Shown here: positions 42,828 through 51,507 of the stretch, in pieces
Numbering within the stretch: position 1 is the first letter of the stretch
Layout of the letters: every line of letters starts with the position of its first letter
DNA from: Chitinophaga tropicalis
GTDB taxonomy: Bacteria > Bacteroidota > Bacteroidia > Chitinophagales > Chitinophagaceae
NCBI RefSeq assembly: GCF_009758205.1
Contig: NZ_WRXN01000010.1
Coordinates: 124,001-188,000, forward strand
Direction: 5' to 3'
DNA: 64,000 nt
Program-made: the position numbers and the translations under genes
Notes under the pieces: generated by a model
Seen by the model: the letters and a program-made list of their open reading frames with translations, nothing else
What the model was told of the DNA's origin: nothing
The model's database searches: none

Positions 42828-43640
42828 TTATTTTTCCATCTGCTCTATCACGGCTGCAGAAACACCTGTGAAGGAGAAACCGCCGTCATGGAAGAGGTTC
42901 TGCATGGTTACCATCCTGGTCATGTCAGAGAACATTACCACGCAATAATCAGCGCATTGCTGTGCTGTAGCATTTCCCAGCGGGCTCATTTTCTCTGCGT
43001 ACGAGATAAAGCCATCGAAGCCTTTTACGCCGCCACCAGCAGTGGTTTTGGTTGGAGACTGGGAGATAGTGTTTACACGTACTTTATTCTTCAGGCCATA
43101 ATGGAAACCGAAGCTGCGGGATATTGATTCCAGCATGGATTTGGCATCAGCCATTTCACTATAATCAGGGAATACACGCTGTGCGGCAATGTATGTGAGG
43201 GCTACTACAGAAGCCCATTCATTCAGCGCGTCCAGCTGGTAAGCGGTCTGCAATACACGGTGCAGGGACATTGCTGAAATATCGAATGTTTTGTGGGAAA
43301 AATCGTAATCCAGGTCTGTATAGGATTTGCCTTTGCGCATATTGATGCTCATACCCACAGAGTGGAGAACAAAATCTATTTTGCCGCCAAAATGCTCCAT
43401 GGATTTAGTGAAAAGGTTCTTCAGATCATCCATATTGGTCACATCAGCAGGTATTACAGGAGCTTTGCACAATTCAGCCAGTTTATTGATCTCTCCCATA
43501 CGTAAGGCAATAGGAGCATTGGTAAGCACTATTTCAGCCCCTTCTTCCACACAACGTAATGCAGTGCTCCAGGCAATAGACTTTTCGTCCAATGCACCAA
43601 ATATGATACCTTTCTTTCCTTTTAATAAGTTATGAGCCAT
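42828..43640 (-). CDS. fabI: enoyl-ACP reductase (NADH)
   Basis: 270 residues from the ATG at 43640; a TTG three codons earlier also opens the frame. It reduces trans-2-enoyl-ACP in each round of fatty acid synthesis. SDR fold with FabI features: GIIFGALDEKSIAW (the cofactor loop, about 11-24), FVLHSVGMSI, ALTYIAAQRVFPDYSEMADA with the Tyr-x6-Tyr/Lys catalytic arrangement (first Tyr in LTYI, second with Lys in DYSEMADAK), and KNKVRVNTISQSPTKT. The sequence is of the triclosan-target FabI group. An exact -7 element precedes it. Confidence 0.94.
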   Translation of the reverse strand: MAHNLLKGKKGIIFGALDEKSIAWSTALRCVEEGAEIVLTNAPIALRMGEINKLAELCKAPVIPADVTNMDDLKNLFTKSMEHFGGKIDFVLHSVGMSINMRKGKSYTDLDYDFSHKTFDISAMSLHRVLQTAYQLDALNEWASVVALTYIAAQRVFPDYSEMADAKSMLESISRSFGFHYGLKNKVRVNTISQSPTKTTAGGGVKGFDGFISYAEKMSPLGNATAQQCADYCVVMFSDMTRMVTMQNLFHDGGFSFTGVSAAVIEQMEK

Positions 43641-43660
43641 TGGGTTCAAATTAATTTCGG

Positions 43661-43668
43661 CAAAAATA
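43661..43668 (-). promoter_or_regulatory. -7 element of fabI
   Basis: TATTTTTG on the minus strand (43661-43668), an exact TAnnTTTG, 20 bases before the ATG at 43640. It supports that ATG over earlier starts. No TTG is found at the ideal spacing. Confidence 0.55.
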
Positions 43669-43731
43669 GCTGTTATAGTTGAAAAAAAAAGATTAATTGA
43701 AAAGCTGCGTGCGGCTTAAAGTTTAAAATCT

Positions 43732-45381
43732 TTATTTAACTAACTCCCTTGCGTTTTCCAATGCAGCGGCAGTAGGCTTCTCTCCGCTCATCATCTGGGC
43801 TATTTTGTTGATACGCTCTTCCCTGCTCAGCAGTCTCACGTTAGTGGTTACTTTACCTTCGCTTGCATCTTTAAATACAAAATAGTGAGCATCGGCTTTA
43901 CCGGCTATCTGTGGCTGGTGCGTGATACAGATGATCTGGTGGCCACGCGCCATTCCTTCCATGATAAAGCCTACCTGCCGGGCCGCTTCTCCGGAAATAC
44001 CGGTATCTATCTCATCAAAGATGAGGGTAGGCAGTGCAACGGACTGCGCCACCAGTGATTTTATACACAACATCAACCTGCTCAGCTCACCACCGGAAGC
44101 TACTTTGCCCACCGGCGCAAAATGCCCGCTCTTATTGGCGTCAAAAAGGAATTCTATTGTATCCTGCCCGTAAGCGTTCAGCTCACCCTGGGTAATGGCA
44201 GCTTTCAGCTGTGCATTAGGCATACCTACCTGTGCCAGCAGGCTGTTCACAGACTTCTCGAAAGGAGCTGCTTCTTTCACCCTTGCCCCGGTGATCACCT
44301 CAGCCTGGGCACGGAGGGCCTGTTCCAGCTCTCCCTGCTCTTTTTCCAGCGCTGCCAGCTGCTCATCCAGGTTCAATACCCCTTCAATGCTACCGGCCAG
44401 CTTTTCCTGTATCTGCAGCAGTTCTGCCGTGGTCTGCACACTGTGTTTCTTGAATAGTTTATACCCGAGGGACAGCCGTTCATTCACGATCTCTATCCTG
44501 GCCCCGTCAAACTGTACCTGGTCATTCATATGGCCTATATCTCCTGTAATGTCCTGCAGTTCCACATAGGCAGACTGTAATCTTTCTGCTATGGCCGGCG
44601 CATCTTTATGAAATGCTGTCAGTCCCTGAACGGAAGACTGTATCTGTTTCAGCTGTTGCAGGATAGGTTGCTCATCTTCTTTGAGCTGAAAGTATACACG
44701 GCTCAGGGTGTTCCTGATCTCTTCTGCATGGCTGAGCACTTTCAGCTCTTCATCCAGCTCTTCTATCTCGTTAGGCGCAAAGGCAGCCTCACTCAGCTCG
44801 TCCAGCAGGAATTTATTATAGTCCAGTTCTTTATTGGCGCTGTCACGCTGGTCCTGCAGCTGTTTCAGCTGCCGCTGTACCTGTACATAACGCTGGTATT
44901 GCTGCTGGTACTGTTGTATCTGCGAGGGCTGGTTCACCAAAGCATCCAGCACTTCGCGCTGAAAGTCTGATTCGCCCAGTTCAAGCGTATCGAACTGCTG
45001 GTGCAGGTCTACCAGGAAATGACTGAGCTCACCCAGCTGGGTAAGGTTTACAGGAGTATCGTTGATGAATGCGCGTGATTTGCCTGCGGCGCTTATTTCC
45101 CGGCGTATCAGCACCTGGTCTTCCAGGTCCAGCTCATGTTCCTGGAAAAAGGCTGCCACCAGCGATCTCTTTACTTTGAAGAAGCCTTCTATGACGCATT
45201 TGGCCTGCTTATCGAACAACACGGCGGGATCTGCCCGCTCTCCCAATATTAATGACAATGCTCCCAGGATAATAGATTTACCTGCACCTGTTTCCCCTGT
45301 TATTACATTCAGGTTTCCGGAAAAATCTACTTCAAGATGATCAATGATCGCGTAGTTCCTGATAATTAGTTTCTGTAGCAT
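43732..45381 (-). CDS. recN: DNA repair protein RecN
   Basis: 549 residues. SMC-like ATPase of double-strand-break repair. Family start MLQKLIIRNYAIIDHLEVDF, Walker A GETGAGKSIILGAL (about 29-42), central coiled coils between roughly 155 and 370 (heptads around QYQQQYQRYVQVQRQLKQL), signature KVASGGELSRLMLCIKSL and Walker B PTLIFDEIDTGISGEAA, then ICITHQPQIAGKAD. Upstream gene is the TPR protein, 88 bases away. I looked for CTAA-N5-TTAG boxes upstream of recN and found none, so it does not appear to belong to the dinB regulon. Confidence 0.95.
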   Translation of the reverse strand: MLQKLIIRNYAIIDHLEVDFSGNLNVITGETGAGKSIILGALSLILGERADPAVLFDKQAKCVIEGFFKVKRSLVAAFFQEHELDLEDQVLIRREISAAGKSRAFINDTPVNLTQLGELSHFLVDLHQQFDTLELGESDFQREVLDALVNQPSQIQQYQQQYQRYVQVQRQLKQLQDQRDSANKELDYNKFLLDELSEAAFAPNEIEELDEELKVLSHAEEIRNTLSRVYFQLKEDEQPILQQLKQIQSSVQGLTAFHKDAPAIAERLQSAYVELQDITGDIGHMNDQVQFDGARIEIVNERLSLGYKLFKKHSVQTTAELLQIQEKLAGSIEGVLNLDEQLAALEKEQGELEQALRAQAEVITGARVKEAAPFEKSVNSLLAQVGMPNAQLKAAITQGELNAYGQDTIEFLFDANKSGHFAPVGKVASGGELSRLMLCIKSLVAQSVALPTLIFDEIDTGISGEAARQVGFIMEGMARGHQIICITHQPQIAGKADAHYFVFKDASEGKVTTNVRLLSREERINKIAQMMSGEKPTAAALENARELVK

Positions 45382-45469
45382 AAGGAGTGTTAGAAATACG
45401 AATATATCACATTAGATTATTCCGCAAATTAATACGGGCGTTACGTAATGTATCTGCGTACCGGAAAGA

Positions 45470-46957
45470 TCAGCCTCCGTTCAGCCTTTGTATACCGGCT
45501 TTGGCGCGCTGGTCAAGCGAGTTCTTATAATCGTGCCCTTTCATGTCCAGGCATGTCTGGTAACATTTCCGGGCCTTTTCTTTATCATTACGTTTCTCGT
45601 AAATATACCCCATTTGCAGGGAAGCCCTGGCGGCAAAATATTCAGGTCTGTTAGCGCCTGTTCTCACAGTCACTTCATACATGGTCAGGGCATTATCGTC
45701 CTGTCCCATTTCATCATAGATCCTGCCCAGGCGGTAAGCATATTCCAGTTTCTCTTCCATGAGCGCAAAATCAGCTGCTTTTTTTGTTTGCAGCAGTTTC
45801 AGCGCTTCTGTAAAATATCCGCCATCACTCAGTAAACGGGCTTTCAGCATCAGCGGATGCGGCCATCTGCCGCTCTTCGCGTCTTTCAGCGCCTGCTTGT
45901 CTGCATCCGTTTCTGTATTACCCTTTGTCTCGATCATTTTGCGGTATTTATTAGCCATGTCCATGTTGTTATGGAGATAGTAATACCAGCTTAACCGCTG
46001 GAGCGCTTCTTTCAGGTAGAATTTGCCTTTGAAGCGTTCTACAAATTTCTGCAGGTAAACATTGGCATCTTCGTCCTGGCGGCATAACTTAAGATTGCCC
46101 ATCAGGTAATAAACGTAATAGATCTCTTCATACTGGGCGCTGTCATTACGTTCTGTCAGCACTTTAATGCCCAGTGTGGCCTTCTGGTTATTCATGGCAA
46201 TATTGGCCACCATCAGGGCAAAAAGATAGTTATTCTTTGTATCCATCTGGTACTTCTGGATGAAGCCCCAGACATCTTCCGGTTTATTTTCTATGAAAAG
46301 TTTCAGGTAGCAGTAATAATAGCAGGCTTCCCATTTGAATATCCGGGCAGTTTCATCATTGCTGTCTATAACCTGCTGTACCTGCTGCATGCCCTGTCTG
46401 ATGCCTCCTTTCATGCCGAGTGTGTTGGAGATCCAGCGGTATCCTTCCGGGATGGTGCCGAAAACGGTTTGCATGGCGCCCGCCAGCATATTGTTGGGAA
46501 GGAAGTTGGGGAATTTCTTCTGGTTATCTTTCAGCTGCTGGTAAGCTTTGCGTATTTCCCATACAGCGTCCCAGCGTTCGCTGAACTTCACTCTTATCAT
46601 GCCCCACTGGAAACGGATGGCGGCCTGGGTAAAGAGATAATACGGTGAGTTGGAAGGGCCCTGTTCCATCCTGGCCAGGCGGTCTGCCCTCTGCCATTTT
46701 TTCTGTGCGTACAGGGCGGGATCTTCGTTAAAGAAAAGGGTGAAAAAGTCTGCATAGTTCTCCAGGAAGTAGGGCATCAGGTTGTCCGGATGCTGCTTTT
46801 TTTCCTCTTCCAGCAGGGCAACTCCCTGGTCCAGCCGGAGCGCCATAATGGCTTCATAGGCCTGACGGCATTTTGGGTTAAAATCATATACTTTCTGCCG
46901 GGCTGCAACCCCAACATTTACACTTAAAAGGATACCCAGCAGGAATAATATGCGCAT
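45470..46957 (-). CDS. exported tetratricopeptide-repeat protein
   Basis: 495 residues from the ATG at 46957, which begins a signal peptide (MRILFLLGILLSVNVGVAA). The frame opens at 47041, but that extension would bury the signal. The mature part is helical with TPR-like repeats. The clearest are near the C-terminus: YAYRLGRIYDEMGQDDNALT and SLQMGYIYEKRNDKEKARKC. Earlier parts are weaker, with helices around AYEAIMALRLDQGVALLEEE and YYVYYLMGNLKLCRQDEDAN. Such long periplasmic TPR proteins in Bacteroidota usually act as scaffolds; no specific function is recognised. A TATATTTT -7-like sequence lies before the ATG. Confidence 0.75.
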   Translation of the reverse strand: MRILFLLGILLSVNVGVAARQKVYDFNPKCRQAYEAIMALRLDQGVALLEEEKKQHPDNLMPYFLENYADFFTLFFNEDPALYAQKKWQRADRLARMEQGPSNSPYYLFTQAAIRFQWGMIRVKFSERWDAVWEIRKAYQQLKDNQKKFPNFLPNNMLAGAMQTVFGTIPEGYRWISNTLGMKGGIRQGMQQVQQVIDSNDETARIFKWEACYYYCYLKLFIENKPEDVWGFIQKYQMDTKNNYLFALMVANIAMNNQKATLGIKVLTERNDSAQYEEIYYVYYLMGNLKLCRQDEDANVYLQKFVERFKGKFYLKEALQRLSWYYYLHNNMDMANKYRKMIETKGNTETDADKQALKDAKSGRWPHPLMLKARLLSDGGYFTEALKLLQTKKAADFALMEEKLEYAYRLGRIYDEMGQDDNALTMYEVTVRTGANRPEYFAARASLQMGYIYEKRNDKEKARKCYQTCLDMKGHDYKNSLDQRAKAGIQRLNGG

Positions 46958-47044
46958 GGAAATAAAATATAGCTTATTGATTAACTCCGGGCCTAACAAC
47001 CAAATTCCAAACCAAACTTTCAAGCCCTGCCTTATGAACATAAA

Positions 47045-47069
47045 AGTCCCGGCCAGAAAAGCCGGGACT
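47045..47069 (-). terminator. terminator of the zinc-ribbon gene
   Basis: AGTCCCGGC (47045-47053) with GCCGGGACT (47061-47069), a 9-bp stem, followed on the minus strand by TTTTA. It lies downstream of the Nif3-zinc-ribbon operon. Confidence 0.7.
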
Positions 47070-47102
47070 CTCTACATATAGTAAATAAATTAAATAGCTC
47101 TA

Positions 47103-47855
47103 TCAGATGGTAACAGTAGCTTCGAGATCATTATCCACCAGGATACGTCCGCAGTGTTCGCAAACGATGATCTTTTTACGCTGACGGATCTCTGCCTGAC
47201 GCTGAGGAGGAATGGCGTTGAAGCAACCACCGCAGGAATCGCGGGAAACGGTTACTACGGCCAGACCGTTACGGTAGTTCTTACGGATCTTTTCGTAAGC
47301 TGCCAGCAGGCGGGCTTCTACCTTGGTACGGGCTTCATCGCTCTGCTTGCGGAAAGCTTTTTCTTCTTTCTCAGTCTCAGCGATGATCTTTTCCAGCTCA
47401 CCTTTCTTATGTTTCAGGTTGGATTCTTTGTCTGAAATGGTCTTTTTGGCTGATTCCAGGATGCGGCTTTTATCTTTTACCTCATCGTTGGCATCCTTGA
47501 TATGCTTTTCCGCCAGTTTGATTTCCAGGGACTGCATTTCAAGTTCTTTGGTGATTGCCTCAAACTCACGACTATTCTTAACGTTATCCTGTTGCTTCTC
47601 GTACTTCTTCATCAGGGCCTCTGACTCTTTAATTGCCGCTTTCTTATTGGCAATAAAGTCCTGGATGCCGCGAATTTCATCCTCAATATGAGACAGACGG
47701 GTGTTCAATCCCTCAATCTCATCTTCCAGGTCCTTTACTTCCATCGGCAACTCCCCCTTCAACACCTGGATCTCATCCAGCCTGGAGTCCATCTTCTGTA
47801 GCCTAAGCACAGACGCCAATTTTTCTTCTACGGAGTATTCTTTTACAGTAGCCAT
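47103..47855 (-). CDS. coiled-coil protein with C-terminal C4 zinc ribbon
   Basis: 250 residues. The first ~190 residues form long antiparallel coiled coils rich in Lys and Glu (LEDEIEGLNTRLSHIEDEIR, FIANKKAAIKESEALMKKYE). The end carries a C4 zinc ribbon: SCGGCFNAIPP and VCEHCGRILV (four cysteines). This is the zf-RING_7/DUF164-like family found throughout bacteria, with a suggested but unproven role in nucleic-acid or ribosome-associated processes. It lies 8 bases downstream of the Nif3 gene and is surely in its operon, a pairing conserved in many Bacteroidota. Confidence 0.9.
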   Translation of the reverse strand: MATVKEYSVEEKLASVLRLQKMDSRLDEIQVLKGELPMEVKDLEDEIEGLNTRLSHIEDEIRGIQDFIANKKAAIKESEALMKKYEKQQDNVKNSREFEAITKELEMQSLEIKLAEKHIKDANDEVKDKSRILESAKKTISDKESNLKHKKGELEKIIAETEKEEKAFRKQSDEARTKVEARLLAAYEKIRKNYRNGLAVVTVSRDSCGGCFNAIPPQRQAEIRQRKKIIVCEHCGRILVDNDLEATVTI

Positions 47856-47863
47856 GTATGTTT

Positions 47864-48958
47864 TTATAAGTAATTTACCGGATTTGTATGAATTGTAGAT
47901 TTAAGAGGCGCAAAATTAGGAAATTTTTCGGTCAATATATGATAAAATAATTCAACCGTAAACTGTTCACTCTCGAAATGTCCCACATCTGCTATAATTA
48001 ATTGATTTTCAGCATCAAAAAATTCATGATACTTAAAGTCGGCAGAAATGTACGCATCTGCCCCTGCCGCCCTGGCCTTCTTCAGCAGGAAGCTGCCGGC
48101 CCCTCCGCACAAGGCTACCGTCTTTACCGGCTTTCCTCTTAACGGCGTATACCTCACACATCCTGTTCTGAACTGTTCTTTTACCAGGCGGAGGAAGGCT
48201 TCCTCTTCCATTGGCTCTTTCAGCTGGCCTACCAGGCCTGAACCTACCTGCTGATAAGTATTCTCCAGCTTCACAATATCATGCGCCACCTCTTCATAAG
48301 GGTGGTTTTCCAGTAATGCCTTCAGCACATTTTGTTCCAGGTTTGCAGGGAAGATCACTTCCAGCTTTGTTTCTTCCTCGGTATGGCGCTGTCCGATCTG
48401 CCCTACGTAAGGATTGGCGCTGTCTCCGGCCCTAAAGGTACCTGTTCCCTCTCCGTTAAAACTGCATTCACTGTAACCGCCAATATGTCCGGCGCCGGCT
48501 GCAAATAAAGCGGTCCGCAATTTTTCTGCATCTGCCCGGGGTACAAAGGTATACAGCTTCCTGAGCAGGTCCTTTTTAGGGTCCAGCACCCGGCAATTTA
48601 CCAGGTCCAGGCGTTTTGCCATCATGTCACTCACGCCGTTCCTTACATTATCCAGGTTGGTGTGGGCGGCATAAACGGCAATATCGTGCTTGATAGCTTT
48701 TATGGCTACCCGCTCCACGTAATTGCTGCCATTGATCTTTTTGAGCCCGCCAAATACAATGGGATGATGGGCCACCACCAGGTTGCAGTTCCGGGCAATA
48801 GCCTCTTCTATCACCGCTTCTGTGGCATCCAGCGTCAGTAATACGCCGGTGGCTTCCCAGTCAGCGTTCCCGAATATCAACCCGGCATTGTCATAGCTTT
48901 CCTGGTATTGCAGCGGCGCGAAGGCAGCTATAGTATTGATGATTTCCCTGATCTTCAT
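47864..48958 (-). CDS. Nif3-like dinuclear metal centre protein
   Basis: 364 residues, the long Nif3 form with an inserted PII-like domain. The first half has GLIFGNADWEATGVLLTLDA, VVAHHPIVFGGLKKING with metal-binding His residues, and VYAAHTNLDNVRNGVSDMMA. The middle (about 130-230, LYTFVPRADAEKLRTALFAA) is the insert. The end has AYISADFKYHEFFDAENQLI and DVGHFESEQFTVELFYHIL with the last metal ligands. The family forms hexamers with a two-metal centre and has been proposed to act as a GTP cyclohydrolase-like or phosphatase enzyme, but its function is unsettled. The start ATG is directly supported by the family N-terminus. Confidence 0.92.
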   Translation of the reverse strand: MKIREIINTIAAFAPLQYQESYDNAGLIFGNADWEATGVLLTLDATEAVIEEAIARNCNLVVAHHPIVFGGLKKINGSNYVERVAIKAIKHDIAVYAAHTNLDNVRNGVSDMMAKRLDLVNCRVLDPKKDLLRKLYTFVPRADAEKLRTALFAAGAGHIGGYSECSFNGEGTGTFRAGDSANPYVGQIGQRHTEEETKLEVIFPANLEQNVLKALLENHPYEEVAHDIVKLENTYQQVGSGLVGQLKEPMEEEAFLRLVKEQFRTGCVRYTPLRGKPVKTVALCGGAGSFLLKKARAAGADAYISADFKYHEFFDAENQLIIADVGHFESEQFTVELFYHILTEKFPNFAPLKSTIHTNPVNYL

Positions 48959-49036
48959 AAGGACGGTAAGTTCTGCCGAAATTTTAAATCAAACAAATTC
49001 TGATGGAGCCACGTGGGGCAAAAGTGCTACCGCAAT

Positions 49037-49091
49037 ACATACACTAAACATGCTTTAGACATGCTTGAAATATGCTTCAAACATACCTGAA
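49037..49091 (+). repeat. five tandem 11-bp repeats upstream of the M32 peptidase gene
   Basis: Units: ACATACACTAA, ACATGCTTTAG, ACATGCTTGAA, ATATGCTTCAA, ACATACCTGAA. Consensus about ACATRCTTNAA with an exact 11-base period, one helical turn. The array ends 36 bases before the -7 element at 49128. Confidence 0.7.
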
Positions 49092-49127
49092 AGAGGTAGC
49101 ATCTGTAAAGTATCCTGGGAGGAGACC

Positions 49128-49135
49128 TATATTTG
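49128..49135 (+). promoter_or_regulatory. -7 element of the M32 carboxypeptidase gene
   Basis: TATATTTG, an exact TAnnTTTG, 15 bases before the ATG at 49151. No TTG is found at -33, so activation from the tandem repeats upstream is possible. Confidence 0.6.
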
Positions 49136-49150
49136 CACAAAATCATCAGC

Positions 49151-50662
49151 ATGGCCCAGACACTACCCACCAAAGACGCTTACCGCGAGTATACCTCCAA
49201 AATGCAGCAGATAGCCGATGTACGTAACGCGATAGCCGTACTGGGCTGGGATCAGGAAACCTACCTTCCTGACAAAGGCGCTGCTTTCCGGGGGCAGCAG
49301 ATCACCACTCTCAGCACCATTGCACATGAGCTTTTCATAGCCCCGGCGCTGGGCGATCTGCTGGAAGACCTGAACAGCCGTACAGACCTTGACCCGATAG
49401 CGGCAAAGAACGTTGCATTATCTCTTGAAGATTACCAGAAAAATAAAAAATACCCTGCCCTCTTTGTGGCAGAACTGTCCAAAACCACCAATGAATGCTA
49501 CCATGCCTGGATCAACGCCCGCAAGGAAGGCAATTATGCTGTTTTTGAACCGGTCCTGTCCAGGATGGTAGACCTGAAGAAACAGGAGGCAGACCTGCTG
49601 GGATATACCGGGCATCCCTACAACGCATTGCTGAACGAGTATGAAAAAGGCGCCACCACTACCATGCTGGACACTATCTTCAGTGATGTAAAAAACGCCC
49701 TCACACCCCTGCTGCGCAGCATTGAACAGAGAACGCAGGTCAGGAAAGACTTCCTCCACCTTCACTATAACCGTGATAAACAATGGGCTTTCGGCATTGA
49801 CCTGCTGAAAGCAATGGGATATGATATGGGCGCGGGCAGACAGGATATTTCCGAACATCCTTTCACCACGAGCTTCAGTCCGCAGGACGTACGTGTTACT
49901 ACCCGTATAGACGAAAATGACTTCGGCAACATGACCTGGAGCTGTATACATGAGGGCGGGCATGCGCTGTATGAGCAGGGGCTGCCTGCAGAAGCCTACG
50001 GCCTTCCTTCCGGAGAAGCCGCCAGCCTTGGTATACATGAGTCACAGTCCCGCCTTTGGGAAAACAATGTAGGCCGCAGCCTTTCCTTCTGGCAGCATCA
50101 CTATCCCCGGTTACAGGAACTGTTTCCTGACAATCTTAAAATAGTGAGCCTGAATGACTTCTATAAGGCCATTAACCAGGTACAGCCGTCCCTGATCCGT
50201 ACAGAAGCCGATGAGCTGACCTATCACTTCCATGTCATGATACGGTATGAGATAGAGAAAGGGTTACTGGAAGGCGTTTATAGTACCAAAGACCTGAGAG
50301 AGGTATGGAATCAATACTACAGGGAATACCTGCATGTGCAGGTACCTTCTGATACCCAGGGCGTGCTGCAGGATATTCATTGGTCGCACGGCAGCTTTGG
50401 CTATTTCCCCACCTACTCCCTGGGCAGTTTCTATGCTGCGCAGTTCTTTACCACTGCACAGCAGCAGGTACCGGGGCTCTCAGAACAGATAGCCAAAGGA
50501 GAATACCGCACCCTCCTGGAATGGCTGCGCAACCAGGTACACCGCCACGGGCGCTACTACACGTCAAATGAACTGTGTGAAAAAATAACCGGTAAACCAC
50601 TGGATTTCAAATACTTCCTGGACTATGCCACGCAGAAGTTCGGGGAGATCTATGGTCTATAA
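49151..50662 (+). CDS. M32 family metallocarboxypeptidase
   Basis: 503 residues from the ATG at 49151; a TTG at 49133 is part of the -7 element and so is not the start. M32 (Taq/Pfu carboxypeptidase) enzymes trim C-terminal residues from peptides in the cytoplasm. Zinc motif HEGGHALYEQG (HEXXH, about 262-266 of the reading), followed by GIHESQSRLWEN with the third ligand Glu. Family blocks: VLGWDQETYLP near the N-terminus, DVRVTTRIDENDFG, FLLHYNRD-type region around FLHLHYNRDKQWAFG, and WSHGSFGYFPTYSLGSFYAA near the end. The last six bases overlap the convergent thioredoxin-like gene. Upstream are five tandem 11-bp repeats. Confidence 0.94.
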   Translation: MAQTLPTKDAYREYTSKMQQIADVRNAIAVLGWDQETYLPDKGAAFRGQQITTLSTIAHELFIAPALGDLLEDLNSRTDLDPIAAKNVALSLEDYQKNKKYPALFVAELSKTTNECYHAWINARKEGNYAVFEPVLSRMVDLKKQEADLLGYTGHPYNALLNEYEKGATTTMLDTIFSDVKNALTPLLRSIEQRTQVRKDFLHLHYNRDKQWAFGIDLLKAMGYDMGAGRQDISEHPFTTSFSPQDVRVTTRIDENDFGNMTWSCIHEGGHALYEQGLPAEAYGLPSGEAASLGIHESQSRLWENNVGRSLSFWQHHYPRLQELFPDNLKIVSLNDFYKAINQVQPSLIRTEADELTYHFHVMIRYEIEKGLLEGVYSTKDLREVWNQYYREYLHVQVPSDTQGVLQDIHWSHGSFGYFPTYSLGSFYAAQFFTTAQQQVPGLSEQIAKGEYRTLLEWLRNQVHRHGRYYTSNELCEKITGKPLDFKYFLDYATQKFGEIYGL

Positions 50663-51334
50663 GGTTTCAGATACTCCTTCTTTCCTCCACACTTCCCTTC
50701 CGTCTTCATAGAGTATGAAGGTTGGCAGGGAAGTGGCTTTTATGGACTGCATGACCTGCTGGTCCCTTCCGCCATCAACCTTCAGCAATTTTACATCTTT
50801 ATGAGTATCAAGGTATGCCTGTAATACGGGTTCCATTTTACGGCAGGGAGGGCACCAGGCGGCGCCTACATCTACCAGTACCTGTCCTTTCCTGATAGCC
50901 AGACTGAACGTATCCACACTCATTTGCGGCAGGCTGACAGCTCCGGCCAGCGGAAGTCCCGCCTGTTTCCAGGCATTGATCCCTCCTTTCATTTCCACTA
51001 CTTCCTTAAAACCGTTTTCTCTCATCCAGCGGGCGGCAGCAGTACTACGTCCGCCACTGAGGCAGTAAATATAGACCGGCCGTTGTGCGTCCAGGTATTT
51101 TACTCTTTCCTGGAATTGGGCCTTATTGGTAAAGTCGGCCTGTAATGCTTTGTCCAGGTGGCCTGTATTGAACTCAGCCGCTGTACGCACATCGAAAACC
51201 TGTATACTATCCTGTGCAATGGCATTCCTGAAACTAGTAGCATCTATTTGCTGGGAAAATCCCGCTAACGGGCTACCTGTCAGTATAAAAAATAGGAAAA
51301 AAATCTTATATAATTTAAATTTTTGTACTTTCAT
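50657..51334 (-). CDS. exported rhodanese-thioredoxin fusion
   Basis: 225 residues from the ATG at 51334, where a signal-like segment begins (KLYKIFFLFFILTGSPLAG). An ATG at 51397 gives a 21-residue longer form, and the choice is uncertain. Two domains: a rhodanese (about 32-120) with VFDVRTAAEFNTGHL and active loop YCLSGGRSTAA, then a thioredoxin fold (about 130-225) with DVGAAWCPPCRKMEP, which carries the CxxC. Both cysteine centres are intact. A periplasmic role in sulfur transfer or disulfide reduction is inferred; the substrate is unknown. It is convergent with the M32 peptidase and overlaps it by 6 bases at the stop. Confidence 0.85.
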   Translation of the reverse strand: MKVQKFKLYKIFFLFFILTGSPLAGFSQQIDATSFRNAIAQDSIQVFDVRTAAEFNTGHLDKALQADFTNKAQFQERVKYLDAQRPVYIYCLSGGRSTAAARWMRENGFKEVVEMKGGINAWKQAGLPLAGAVSLPQMSVDTFSLAIRKGQVLVDVGAAWCPPCRKMEPVLQAYLDTHKDVKLLKVDGGRDQQVMQSIKATSLPTFILYEDGREVWRKEGVSETL

Positions 51335-51507
51335 ATTGGCATTCTGGAAATATTTTTTGTGTGATTTTGCTATAACCTCTAAACTGTTGTTAAACATAAT
51401 ACGTTAAGTAAACGAGACGCCAAATATTAAAAATACTTTTTGATTATTCATTCTATATTTCTCAAACCTATGCTAGACCGATAAAACAGGCCTAGCCATA
51501 TCCGAAA

